Shown here one piece after another: positions 32,171-43,511 of a stretch of 64,000 nucleotides of DNA. A model generated the notes under the pieces. It was not told the DNA's origin. It was given only the letters and a program-made list of their open reading frames with translations, and did no database searches. Origin of the DNA: Heligmosomoides polygyrus polygyrus (Eukaryota > Nematoda > Chromadorea > Rhabditida > Heligmosomidae); the NCBI GenBank assembly GCA_947396885.1, contig OX377202.1:24924001-24988000 (forward strand), written 5' to 3'. Positions within the stretch are counted from its first letter, which is position 1; every line of letters starts with the position of its first letter. The translations under genes were made by a program, and so were the position numbers.

Positions 32171-32604
32171 AACCTATCAAGACTCTTCGATCAGCCTCCC
32201 TCCGTCTCTTTCTAGCCCTGTAATTTGCCGATGACGTGCATAATTTCGTGGTAGCGTAACGCTGAGTACCTTTCCTGAAAGATGCCCAGCGTTACGCGGT
32301 GCGATGCTAGTCTGGGAAGATCATAATTGGAATGTTTGCTCCCTTTCCTTTGCTTCGCCACTTTCTTGTGTGGAATTGCGGGACCGCCTGGCACCATAAA
32401 ATGGCTGCTGAGCTTTGGAGCAGATTTGTGGTGGAGTGTTGGAGCAATACCTCGCTCGGCTCTCCCCTTAGCATTGCGCCCTATCCTTCCCTGTGTAGAC
32501 GTGTACATTTTCAAACGTGTGTCATCATTTCTAGCTTTGAGCTAGTTTAAACAAATACTGTCTATTGGAAACGATGCTCATCTTACCTATAAGAGAATAC
32601 AAGT
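32171..32604. other. no supported gene
   Basis: A short inverted repeat, GTAGCGTAACGCTGAGTACC with AGCGTTACGC, lies at 32,251-32,297. Nothing else is recognised. Confidence 0.35.
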
Positions 32605-32950
32605 GCTCCGACACGCCTAACGGCGTGTCTCGCACTCTGCAGCATCATGACCTATGGAAAGTGGTTTTTGTAAAACATAAAATTCGCTATCATCTAGGAC
32701 CTGGTATGTACTTTATCTGCATCAAGTCGTTCATCACATCAGTACCTTCATCATAGATATTCTGTCCGGACCGGCCATTAATGTCATTGGTCTGTGCTGC
32801 GCAGTACACATCTCTCTCAGGTTGCTCCTCCGCAACCGTTCTCATGCTCAACAGCTAGCGTTTCAATTTGTCGTTGACATATCTTCCGAAGCCAGGTCCC
32901 CCCCCCCACTCGTTTCTTCTTACTCGATTTAATTGCTGGTCAGACATCAC
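32605..32950 (+). mobile_element. Repeat family A fragment
   Basis: Begins with the family terminus GCTCCGACACGCCTAACGG and continues with GCATCATGACCTATGGAAAG, TCATCATAGATATTCTGTCC and CTCAACAGCTAGCG blocks. It stops in the TTACTCGATTTAATTGCTGG region; the remaining interior is missing. Confidence 0.7.
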
Positions 32951-33329
32951 TGGTCTTCTCTCCTCCTCTTTAGTCCCCCACCCAGGATCAAGCGTGGGGT
33001 TCGATTTTTGCTGAAAATTTACGACCCCCCTCCGAAGAGGAATTCGTACGACCCCCTCCCTCCTTCTTCCACTGTTTTGTTCCCTATATATCTTGATTTC
33101 TTCAAGGTTTTATGTGCATTTTGAACCCTTGAATATGTTCTTATCTTCAGGAGCGGCTTCGACACAATAGAACAATAAAAAGAGGTCACTGAACAATAAT
33201 ACTTTGATGGCATAATAAAGCTGAATACCATTTTTCGACACTTTAAAATGAAGATTTTCTGGTAGCAGTCTTTCAATCATCACTGTTTAATTTGAACAGG
33301 TTTTTTTCAGGACATCATGGACAAGACAC

Positions 33330-36300
33330 ATTTTTCTACCTGAAGGAGCTACGCCTGCATCTGAAATTATGCTCTGAAATAGTATTATATAAAATTTTGA
33401 GTGTTACCTTCTGATGACGAATTAAGTGCTTCTCCTAAATTTTTTTTTGAAGCGCTCATCGAATTGACTACGGAGCGGCAAACGAATGGCGGACGCTGGA
33501 ATTCCCATGGAAATAATGTTTTGCTATCCTAAGGAAACATCATAAAAAATCAAAATAAAGCCTAAAAAAATTCAAGCCCTGTGTATCGTCCAACAAAAAA
33601 AAAACAAGCTCCTCCGTAACGATGACGGAGCTGCAATGACGATATGATTAGAATGGATCGTATACAAAATCCTCGTTTTTCATGAAAAAATTATTTTTCT
33701 AAATATCGACACACTACTCACATGGAAGATGTTACTTTTAGAACCTGCCATTTAAAGCATAGAAAACACATCTACTAAAGCTTGATTTTTTTAGGAGTCC
33801 AAAACATCTCCGAGTTACGGCAGTTTACATGCGGCTACTGCGTTCTCTGACATAATCGATCGCAATTGAAATACGGAGTCCTCGCTGGAAAAATCTTTTC
33901 TGCCTCCTAAAGGATAGGAGGACAGAGAGTGGAATTGTGCCATATAGAATTTTAAGTCGTGCTTAAAATGCAGTAAAAACTAAGCTTCTCCGCTGCGGTG
34001 AATCCCCGCTGAGGATGGATCGCATACAAAATTCTCACTTTTCATAAAATATAATTGTTTAGCCGAAGCATATCACCCATACGGATAAAATCCAGCCACA
34101 AGCATCTCAAAGTCTTGATTAATTCACTGTTAAAAAATCGTGATTTTCTGGATAGAACAGGTTGAATCGACCTCTGGTCGACTTTGCACCAACGTCATCG
34201 GAGCATAAAATTGAACGTTCACAAAAAGGTTCATAACTCGGTAAGTTTTACGTATTTTTTTAGTTTTTCATAAAGTAGATAAAAAGCCCTTTCTCATCGT
34301 GTACCAGGCTGTTCAATAATTCTTGTCCGAAAATTTCATCATTTTTAATTTTTTTCAACTTTATTGAAAAACAAGTCTGATCAACAATATAATCATCACA
34401 GTTATCCACAGCAGTGGCCCATCGATTGGGCAGGTCGCCGATGCCCTTCGCCCAGAACTCCGGGGGCTGCAACTCGAAAAAGTCCGCGATGTCGAAATTG
34501 AGGTTGTCGTAGTTGGTGAATTTTCTTCCGGCCAAATGGTGCTTCAGCGGGCGGAACAAGTGGTAGTCGGAGGGGGCGAGGTCCGGGGAATACGGTGGAT
34601 GGGCAACCGTCTCCCAGCCGAGTGTCGCCGACTTTTGCTGGGTCTCCTTCGCCACGTGGGGGCACGCGTTGTCGTGCAGCAGGTGGACCGAGGCCCGTCG
34701 GGGACGCTTTTCTCGGATGGCGGCAGCTAGTTTCTCGAGCTGATCGGTGTAGATGGAGACGGTGACCGTCCTGCCTTGCGGGAGCAGCTCGAAGTACAGC
34801 ATGCCCTTGGCGTCCCACCAGCAGCAGAGCATGATCTTCAGCGGGTGTTCCCTTTCCTCGAGGCTCGTGTCGCCGCTCTCGAAACGATTGAACCAGCACC
34901 TGACTGCGCGTTGAGACAGTGCATCCTCTTTGCACGCTCTGCAGATGTTGGCGACCGCGGTGCCCGTGTCGTTGCCCAGCAGCCACTCGTGTACACGAAC
35001 GTATGAATTCGACCTTGGTCCATTTTAGCTTGTACTGGTAGCTAGACGCGGCGACTGCGCCTTATATACCCCTGCGTGGAACTCTGGAGAACCTTTTAGA
35101 AGGTTTTTACACTTGCCTGATATTATAACACTTCTAAAAAAATTATAGAATTTTGAAAATTTTCGGACAGGAATTATTGGACAGCCTGGTAAAAATCGTT
35201 TTCCAAAAAAGAAGTCGTCACGCGTGGCGGTTGGTTCAATTTTTGAGTGAAAAAAATTGAAGTGGCTTCACAAAAATACTAGCTTTTCAGAAACTAGAAG
35301 AAGAGCCCTTTTTCGCTATACAGAAATCAGTTTCCAAAAATTCGGTCTTCATGTGCGGCGGGAGGGGTTCGATTTCTGGTCCATTTCGCAAAAATACGTA
35401 CCGAAAATTGAACCCCCGCCCGACGCGCAGGAAGATGCCTTTTTTGGAAATCGATTTTTTATATGGTAAGAAAGCATATTTGCTCTATTTTTAATGGCCG
35501 AGCGGGATTTTTGATTTTCGGAAAAATAGCCGAGATATGATCAATTTCGCAAGTCGTGAACTGAATCCTTCACCGGCGTCATCGGAGTGATTTCACAAAA
35601 ATGTACATAATTCAGCAATTTTTCCGAAAATCAAAAATTTCTTTCCGCCATCAAAAACTACAGCAAGTACGCTTTTTTACCATATAAAAATCGATTTCCA
35701 AAAAAGGATCTTTATGCACGAAATGCGAAATGGACCGAAATCGTCCCCCGCTGCCGCGCATGAAGACCCCATTTTGAAGATCGATTCTTGAACGATAGGA
35801 AACCGCATTTCATCTAGTTTTAGAAAAGGTAGCAGGATTTTGAAACTTCTAAAAACTTACCGAGTTATGAGCATTTTTGTGAGATCAGTCCGATGACGTC
35901 GGTGAAGGGTCGATACGAGATTCAGTTCACGACTTCCGAAAGTTGATCATGTCTCGGAAACTTTTCCGAATATTAAATATTAAAAAAAGCAAGTATGCTT
36001 TCTTACCATATAAAAATCGATTTCCAAGAAAGGGATCTTCATGCGCGGCGGGGGTGGGTTCGATTTACGGTACGTATTTTTGCGAAATGGACCCGAAATC
36101 GAACCCCTCCTGCCGCGCATGAAGACCGTTTTTTGAAAACTGATTTTTATATAGCAAAAAGGAGCTTTTCTTCTAGTTTCTGATAAGCTATTCAATTTTT
36201 TCGCTAAAAAATCGAACCAACCGCCACGCGTGACGACCCCTTTTTTTGGAAAACGATTTTTACACGATGAGAAAGGGCGTTTTATTCACTTTATGAAAAG

Positions 36301-37170
36301 CTAAAAGAAATTCCAAAAACTTATCGAGTTATGAACCTTTTTGTGAACGTTAAATTTTATGCTCCGATGGCGTTGGTGCAAAGTCGACCAGAGGTCGATT
36401 CAACCTGTTTTATCAAGAAAATCACGATTTTTTCAATGAATTAATCAGGACTTCGAGATTTTTGTGGCTGGATTTTATCCGTGTGGGTGATATGCTTCGG
36501 ATAAACAATAATATTTTTATGAAAAATGAGAATTTTGTATGCGATCCATCCTCAACGGGATTGATCGCAGCGGGGAAACTTAGTTTTTACGGCATTTCAA
36601 GCATGTCTTTAAATTCTGTATGGTACAATTCCACTCTCTGTCCTCCTATCCTTTAGGAGGCAGAAAAAATTTTTCCAGCGAGGACTCCATCCGTATTTCA
36701 ATTGCGATCGATTATGTCAGAGAACGCAGTAGCCGCATGTAAACTGCCGTAACTCGGAGATGTTTTGGGGCTCCTGGAAAATTCAAGCTTTAGTAGATGT
36801 GTTTTTTACGCTTTAAAAGGCAGGTTCTAAAAGTAACATCTTCCATGTTATTAGTGTATCGATATTTTTTCGGTAAATCGAGACGTCTGATCATATAGAA
36901 TATCGTTTCAGAGAAACATAGTTTTATCACTGCGTGTCAAACGGGCTTAAAATTTTATAGGGTACGATTTCACTTTCTGATGCTGGTTTCTGCAGGAAAA
37001 GATTACTTTTCGAGCAAGTCCGTCCTTCGATTGCCATTCCGTCGTCGATTCGAAGAACGCTTCAAAAATCTTGTAGGGAAAGCACTTAGGTCGTATTCAG
37101 TAATTAACACTTGAAATTTCATAGAGTGCAATTCTGGAAGTAGATGTCATTTATCAGGCAGAAAACTACC
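33330..37170. mobile_element. Giant foldback (imperfect palindrome), about 3.8 kb
   Basis: Left sequence 33,400-34,300 is repeated in inverse orientation at about 36,280-37,110 (for example CTGCCTCCTAAAGGATAGGA at 33,900 against TCCTATCCTTTAGGAGGCAG at 36,644). Inner arms 35,190-35,500 and 35,970-36,270 also match in inverse, including the ACCGCCACGCG block. The centre near 35,600-35,800 repeats the ATCGATTTCCAA unit. No coding region except an inserted mariner. Arms total roughly 1.2-1.5 kb each with many small differences. Confidence 0.75.
34304..35189 (-). mobile_element. mariner element with internal deletion, inserted in the foldback
   Basis: Inverted ends CCAGGCTGTTCAATAATTCT (34,304) and its near-complement ending 35,189 match over about 33 bp with two differences. 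TA flanks both ends. The element is 886 bp, well short of the usual roughly 1.3 kb. The minus-strand transposase starts at 35,023 (MDQGR), is one base out of frame at about 35,007, then reads HEWLLGNDTGTAVANICRA and WFNRFESGDTSLEERE, and jumps directly into HPLKIMLCCWWDAKG. The second DNA-binding part and the first catalytic Asp (VTGDEKW) are deleted. The second and third Asp are intact with D34D spacing (HDNACPHVAK, SPDLAPSDYHLF). Not functional on its own. Confidence 0.85.
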
Positions 37171-37439
37171 GTTTCTATGACGTCCTAGAAAAACCTGAAA
37201 AAATGAAAATCTCTCATTGACTCTAAACCTCCAGACAGGAAATCTTTATTTTTCACTGCACAGTAATCGGCATTTAAATAGTTTTGATATTCAGTCCTAT
37301 TTTTTGGACTCCAGGAAACGCAAGTGCTTGCATATCTCCGCATTGTCGCAGTCACATCTGGAGAAAACAACTTATTAGTAAATGCAAACATCATCTAAAA
37401 ACCTGCATTTGGAGTCCTCTGTCAAAACCGAGAGAGTGC

Positions 37440-38339
37440 GACCCTCCTTCGATTCCCGAACCTCATGCTTGACCCTGCCCCACCTTCCTGGTCCCAACTC
37501 CTTAACTACTTCTTTGTTCCCACTATTGACTCCTACTGGTCTCTCCTTGCTGGTTCCCCCGTCCTGGCCCCTCCTCTAGGTTGTTCCTTTCCTTCCTGGT
37601 CGCTCTCCTGGTCCCTCCTAGAGGTCCCCCTTACTGCCCTTCTCCACCACTCCCTTAGTGGTTCTCCCTTGCTCACGGCAGACGTCGTTGACACCTAATC
37701 AGAATCAGGACGCTTGTTACGCGACGTAGAGGGCTGTCTTCTGGATCCAGAAGCTCAGAAGTCCTGTCTTCCGAATCCATAAGCTCAGAAGCGCGCGCAG
37801 TCGCCGCTGTGTCGAGTATGAGGATGTTATGCATATGGCAGATTCCTTGTTCTCCGTATGAATTCGTTTAGGCTCCCTTCTTGTTGGTTCCCCATTCTGT
37901 TCTGGTTTCGCCTCCAGGTCCCTTCTTCCAGGTAGATTCCTCCCCGCCCTCGGATCCTCCTTACTCTACTCCAATTAAGTATCCCTCCCACGCTCACGAC
38001 AAGGTTACGGCGAGCGAACGCTCATTGCGCGACATCGGTGTCACATCTTCTAAATCCGGTCTCCCCCATCCCGATGCCTCCTCCAGGTCGTCCCTCCTGG
38101 TCGCTGTTGGTTCTTCACCCTCGAAGTCCCCCTTCTCCTCTTACCTCTTTAATGGTCTTCTCACCCTAATGGCATGAAGTCGGCTTCTGAATCTGGAAGC
38201 TCAGAAACGCGCGTAGGTGCTGTTGTGCTAACCAGTAAAGGGCCCTTCCCATGCTGCAGCAAACATCCTACGTTCAATAGCAAATTTGCTCGCGCAGTAG
38301 ATGATGCGGCGAATCTCACGTTAGATCGTTCCCCTCTTA

Positions 38340-38345
<6 letters not shown>
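37440..38345 (+). mobile_element. Repeat family A, interior copy
   Basis: Matches 38,820-39,756 in order: CCTGGTCCCAACTCCTTAAC, CTTTCCTTCCTGGTCGCTCT, CAGAATCAGGACGCTTG, GAAGCGCGCGCAGTCGCCGC, then AACATCCTACGTTC and GATGATGCGGCGAATCTC. The 5' terminus is missing, and the 3' side runs into a TA microsatellite. C/T-rich blocks and short CTCCTGGTCC-like repetition dominate. Confidence 0.65.
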
Positions 38346-38373
<28 letters not shown>

Positions 38374-38390
38374 TACTATATATATATATA
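38339..38390. repeat. TA-rich microsatellite
   Basis: An almost uninterrupted (TA)n run separates the family A interior from the palindromic junction. Confidence 0.9.
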
Positions 38391-38448
38391 AAAGAGTGGA
38401 ACCGTTAGGCGTGTCGGAGCTCCGACACGCCTAAAGGTTCCACTCTTT
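38391..38448. repeat. 58-bp near-perfect palindrome (head-to-head family A ends)
   Basis: The arms, AAAGAGTGGAACC plus TTAGGCGTGTCGGAGC-type sequence, mirror each other around GGAGCTCC with one mismatched pair. The terminus is the family A end also seen at 7,798, 32,605 and 42,927. Two element ends meet here without spacer. Confidence 0.85.
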
Positions 38449-39756
38449 CACAGCTCCGTGTCTCGCACTTGCGCGCTTTGCGCGACTCTGTAGCATCACT
38501 GACCTATGGAAAGTAGATTTTTAAAACATTAAATTCGCTTGCATCTAGGATTTGGTGCGTACTTTATCGGCATCAAGCCCTTCACCACTTCGGTACCTTC
38601 ATCATAGACATTCTTTCCTGACTGGCCAGTAATGTCATTGGTTTGTGCTGCGAAGTACTTCTGTCCCTCAGGTTGTTCCTCTGCAATCGTTCTCATGCTC
38701 AACAGCTAGCGTGTCAAGTTGTCATTGACATGTCTTCCGAAGCTAGGTTCGCCTCTCTCGCTTCTTCTTACTAGATCTAATTGCTGGTCCGCTTATACTG
38801 GTCTTCCCTCCCCCGTCTTCGTGGTCCCAACTACTGGCCCACTTCTTTGTTTCCACTATTGACACCTACTGGTCTCTTCTTGTGGTTTCCCCGTCCTGAT
38901 CCCTCCTCCAGGTTCTCCTTTCCTTCCTGGTCGCTCTCCTGCGGTCCTCCATAGAGGTCCCCCTTACCGCCCTTCTCCACCACCCCCTTAGTGGTCCTCT
39001 CATGCTCACGGCACGGTCGGTGACACGTATTCAGAATCAGGATGCTTGCTGCGCGAAGTAGTAGGCCCGTTTTCTAGATCAAGGAGCTCAGAAGCGCGCG
39101 CAGTCGCCGCTGTGTCGAGCATGAAGAGGCTACGCGTATGGCAGATTCCTTATTCTCCGTATGAATTCTCTTACGGCTTCCTTCTTGTTGCTTCCCTGTT
39201 CTGATCCCGCCTCCAGGTCCCTTCTTCCAGATATATTCCTCCTCCAGCCCCCTCGGGGTCCCTTCCTACTACTTTACCCCAATTAAGTAGGCCTCCCACG
39301 CTCGACACGACGAGCGAGGGAGCGCTCATTGTGTGACATCGGTGTCACATCCTCTAAATACAGTCTCTCTTAATGGTAATGGAGCCCCCTTGCTGATCCT
39401 TCTTACTGTCCCCCTTCCCCTGATTGTAACTCCCTAATGATCACTACATATTGTCTAAAATCTTCTTGGTGCCACCTCCTGGCCTGCTTCCTTGTTCCCC
39501 CCCCCCCATCGACCATCCCGATGCTCATGGTCGCTGCCTCCTGATCGCTGTCGGTTCTCCACCCTCAAAGTCCCACTTCTACCCTTACCCCTTTAGTAGT
39601 CTTCTCATGCTAATATCACGAAGTCGTCTTCTGAATCTGGACGCTCAGAAACGCGCGTAGGTGCTGTTGTTTTAAGGTGCGAAGGGCTTCGATTCCCCTG
39701 CTGCAGCAACATCCCACGTTCGATAGCAGATTTTGCCCACGCTGTGGATGATGCGG
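38449..39756 (+). mobile_element. Repeat family A, longest copy (cut by gap)
   Basis: Continues from the palindrome with GTGTCTCGCACTTGCGCGCT, CATCACTGACCTATGGAAAG, CTCAACAGCTAGCG, the CCTGGTC-rich tract, ATTCAGAATCAGGATGCTTG and GAAACGCGCGTAGGTGCTGT. It ends at the second gap just after GATGATGCGG. About 1.3 kb is visible. No protein recognised. Confidence 0.7.
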
Positions 39757-39956
39757 NNNNNNNNNNNNNNNNNNNNNNNNNNNNNNNNNNNNNNNNNNNN
39801 NNNNNNNNNNNNNNNNNNNNNNNNNNNNNNNNNNNNNNNNNNNNNNNNNNNNNNNNNNNNNNNNNNNNNNNNNNNNNNNNNNNNNNNNNNNNNNNNNNNN
39901 NNNNNNNNNNNNNNNNNNNNNNNNNNNNNNNNNNNNNNNNNNNNNNNNNNNNNNNN
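39757..39956. other. assembly gap (200 N)
   Basis: Exactly 200 N at the same internal position of family A (after GATGATGCGG) where the 38.3-kb copy continues with CGAATCTCACG. Confidence 0.95.
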
Positions 39957-40286
39957 CATCACGGAGTCCTCTGCCTGCCTCGTTTTGCAGAACCCAACTG
40001 AGTACTCCCCGCTGAGCTATGTGAGCAGTTTTGACATAGTTGACCAACCTTGACAACTTAGTTGAACAGCATCCCGGAATCCCTTCTCTTTTCTGATTCT
40101 GAGCCCATCTGCCCACTCCTTCTGAGAGAAGAGTGACGTGTTTTCTAATCTTCGAGGTCTACTCTGCTCATATCAGAGCACAATGGAGATATTATTAATT
40201 CCTTTCTCGAGGCGGCAACACCACCTACCTCCGTAGAATGGAGGAATTGGTTGTCCAGAAAGGGCCACCAAATTTGAATCCCTTCT

Positions 40287-40449
40287 GGGGCCGGGTTCAT
40301 CAACGACTTACAGCAAATTAACAGAGAAAATTATAGCCGAAGTTCCTGATAGCGCAGCTTATCAAGGGATATAGTGAGCGATAAGCTGCGCTACCTGAGT
40401 TTTTCGCTGTGAATTCTCTGTTAATGTTATGTAATTCGTTGATGAATCC
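40287..40449. mobile_element. Foldback MITE
   Basis: Left end GGGGCCGGGTTCATCAACGA; right end GTAATTCGTTGATGAATCC, its inverse but lacking the outer GGCCCC. Inner arms also pair (TTAACAGAGAA against TTCTCTGTTAA, GCGCAGCTTATC against GATAAGCTGCGC). It is the same family as 43,061-43,240. Confidence 0.75.
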
Positions 40450-40504
40450 AAACTCTGGTTCACACATACGCTATGAAGGAAAGATTTTACGCTTCATAGC
40501 CAAG

Positions 40505-40627
40505 ATGCACGGCTGGCAGTTTGCCAGATTGGCCCTTCTCCCAATTGTTGCGGCCGTTGTAGTCGTCCTTAGCTGCTACGCCGTTAACTTTTGTACAAGA
40601 GCTGTACAAGAGCTGGGCGCAAATAAG
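40505..40627 (+). CDS. Candidate first exon of a membrane-anchored protein
   Basis: ATG at 40,505 opens a 41-codon frame, MHGWQFARLALLPIVAAVVV continuing VLSCYAVNFCTRAVQELGANK, ending at a donor-like GTAGGG. It has a short N-terminus and one hydrophobic segment, the topology of a signal anchor or signal peptide. A further open exon-like segment at about 41,153-41,290 (LVIVVSSCIASWNVRRKY) could belong to it. The 45 bases before the ATG resemble part of family B (TATGAAGGAAAGATTT), which lowers confidence. No family assigned. Confidence 0.3.
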
Positions 40628-41299
40628 GTAGGGGGTCACCCACAATTCAGTGAGAGTGCCCGCCTCGGTATCCTTGGTAAGAGTTTGAAATTACATCAGA
40701 AATGAACTACCTTACAATTAGTTCACCGTAGGGCAAGAGCATGCCAGTGCTGCAAAAAATTCCGGTTTCAAAAAGCACAAACCGTTGTATGTGGGGGGAT
40801 GAACCCTATTTGCGCCGTGCTGCGAAACACCTACAGTGTATATTGCAGTTGTCTGCTTCGACGAGTGATTGTGTACAGTACATTTTGCCTTCACATGTGT
40901 GATGGATGAGACCCTTAAGAACTTTGTCCGTCCTGTGTCGTTTGCCCGGAACAACTAAAAAATAAGGTTCAGTGAAGGAATTCGGTGAACTCTATGCTCT
41001 GCTGTCGTCCTGTCCTAATGAGAGCGAAGCATAACCTTCTGCCCAGTCTGAAAGCACGTTATATGCAGACAAACGTAAAAGTGCTAGGGATTTGTACAAG
41101 TTGAAGGGAGGCAGCGGGTGTTTTCTTTTTTCACCACCCGCCCCTTTCGTTTGTGCCGGAAGTTCTGCTCCTGCCAAACGATACGCTGCTGGTCACGCGA
41201 CCACACAGTCTTGTCATCGTCGTGTCGTCGTGCATCGCGTCGTGGAATGTTCGTCGCAAATATCACCTTAGCACCTCCCCAGCCGACCAGGACAGATGT

Positions 41300-41960
41300 A
41301 CATTAGGTCACTCAGTTTTTTCAGGCAACTCGGTCACCCAATTCTTAGCTATGTCGTTCTTTTGATGGTAATGTCGCTCCCCTCGTGGTTCAAGGCCCCT
41401 ATGATCATCCATGGTGTTGAGTATCTCGGCGATGTTTTATATTTTTGTTCAAAGCAGATGCGATTTCAACTCGGAGCGATCGCTGGGGGGCTGAGAGCGT
41501 ATTTAACGCGCTAATTACATGCAATCCTGAATTTGATTTGAATTTGAACTACTCATCGAGTATTGGCGCGCAATTTCTAGAAGGTCCCTCAAGTGCATAA
41601 AAGGGTAGCTCAGAGCGCGGGAAGAGTCACTCGCCGTATCTTTCCGTCGCCTGCCGTTCCCTTCCGTCCTCTGCCGCCTCCTGCCGTCTTCCGTCATCTC
41701 CTGTTCATTTTAAAGAAATCCTTTCTGCTAGCCAGTGACGGGGACTTGTAACATTGCGAAAAGGGGGTTCCTGCGAGCTTGTGCTTGAGGCCTTAAATGC
41801 GATTCCCAACCGCATTGAGGGCAGGCAGCCTTATGTGCGATTGCAGTTTGCGATGCAGACCTCAGTGAAGCCGCCTCCCTAAGTGACCCATAGTACTGTT
41901 CTTGGTTTGTCATTCTTGCTAATCAGTGAGATCCTTATCGTCCTCCTTGTTTCTTGAAGT
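41300..41960. other. no supported gene; cryptic simple repeat
   Basis: CCGTC/CTGCCGT units recur at about 41,640-41,700. Open frames lack recognised motifs. Confidence 0.35.
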
Positions 41961-41969
41961 GTCTTATTG

Positions 41970-42927
41970 CACTTTTTGCTGTTCCGTAAAATGACTCCTG
42001 TATCTCGTTCACTATTTCTGTTAACCGTTAGTTTGGTCGGTTTAAAGACCCGCGTGGCAAGAGCATTCTTAAGCTCGGTCTCTTCCAGCTTGACTCAGCA
42101 GCAACCGTGTGCATTTCTGAGCGTCCGCATCGTGTCACGAGTTCGTGTCACGAATTTCACGCGGTGGGCATCGAGATTCAGAAGACGCGTCACCGACGTC
42201 TGCTATGAAGAGTCACTAAGGAGGGCGGGCAGCAAAGTGGACTCCTATGTGCGCTACTACACATGGCATTTAGTTAGCCGTTGATTACGTTTGAGTGATC
42301 TTTTTCGCCCATGACCCACCTCACCGCCATTCAACGTGGGATGTTGCTACAACAGAGAAAGCGCGGGTGCTTCGTGCTTGACACAACGGCAGCTGCGCGC
42401 GTTTCTGAACGTCCAGAAGACGACTCACCGATGTCGCGCAGCGGACATCCAGATTCGGAAGACGCGTCACCAACGTCCTTGTGTGAGCGTCCGAATTGAG
42501 AAGACGTGTCACTGAGGTCATGCGATGAACGTCTGGATTCAGAAGGCGTATCACTGATGTCCTGTCCTGCAATGAACGTCTGTATTCGTACAATGTGACA
42601 CCCACGCCGCGTAACGAGCGTGTTGTTTCGGAAGAACGTGACAGCGGTGTACACTAGTGAGTGTTGCGGAGCATGCGAACGGTTGCGAAGCAACCTGAAT
42701 GACAGAAGTACTCAACAGCACAAACCGATGACGTTACTGGACCGTCCGAGGAGAATGCCATTGATAATCTACGGGAGTGGGGAACTGCTTCATGCCGTAA
42801 AACACGCAGCAGAACCTAGACGTTAGCGGACTTTAAATTTTACAAAAACTGCTTTTCGTAGGTTAGTGGTGTTGCAAGGTCACGCGAAGCGCACAAGTGC
42901 AATGCATGCCGTTAGACGTGTTGGAGC
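41970..42927 (-). mobile_element. Repeat family A, minus orientation, with minisatellite
   Basis: The right end GTTAGACGTGTTGGAGC is a degraded family A terminus. Going inward it shows GTTAGCGGACTTTAAATTTT, the CAACCTGAATGACAGAAGTA block and other family A blocks in reverse. The part nearer 42,100-42,610 holds a short tandem repeat. The left limit is uncertain. Confidence 0.55.
42405..42615. repeat. Minisatellite, period about 42 bp, about five units
   Basis: Units start near 42,407, 42,443, 42,485, 42,527 and 42,574 with the pattern GAACGTC-GGATTCAGAAGACG then GTCACCGATGTC. Period 42 is 14 codons, so the reading is open in places (ERPDSED-VSPMSC-like), but stops interrupt it. Single diverged units also occur at 42,165 and 7,170. 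Confidence 0.65.
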
Positions 42928-43060
42928 CCTTGTTCTTTAAATTTGGTAACTGCTTATCATTTCATCGATATCCAGCATAATTAATCTTATGAAAATAATT
43001 CGGATTCATCAACGTAGATTTGCACTTAATTCTATTGGAAACGCTGGCCCACCGAGATCT

Positions 43061-43240
43061 GGGCCGGATTTATCAACGAGTTACATCAACGGAGAAGATA
43101 CAGCCGAAATCCCTGATATTGTTTATCAAGTGACATCATGAAACATTTCACCATATCGCTTGTTTATAAGTTGCGTTACTAGGAATTTCTCCTGTATTTT
43201 CACCGTTAAATTGCTGTTAGTCATTGATGAATCCGGCCCC
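43061..43240. mobile_element. Foldback MITE, both ends present
   Basis: Left GGGCCGGATTTATCAACGAG; right GTCATTGATGAATCCGGCCC, the inverse. Length 180 bp, no coding content. Family mate at 40,287. Confidence 0.8.
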
Positions 43241-43511
43241 AAGTGACATTAGCTCCCAACTACTATTTTATTGTTAATATGGGGATAATTGCGGACAAAC
43301 TGAATTATATATATAATGATGGATAGTAGAGTGGTAAATCAATCACTCGTGCACATGAAGAAGGGCACCACATAACCACCACCTTTACGCATATTCACTT
43401 TCTCTGAAGTACATTCTCTATTTGAATACATAGCAAGCTGGATCCCTGTTGTCATCATCCTAAATCAAATCTGTTCCCTAGTTGAGCTAATAGCACACAC
43501 TGCAGTACGTT

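Noticed and set aside
34402..34986. 194-codon open frame on the minus strand
   Set aside because: It is a shadow in the wrong frame of the mariner transposase; the real frame carries the NACPHVAK and APSDYHLF motifs.
39616..40116. Open frames crossing the second N gap
   Set aside because: Translated across 200 N, so not interpretable.
41296..41514. Open frame suggesting a membrane protein exon
   Set aside because: No convincing donor or acceptor consistent with the exon candidate at 40,505; not called.
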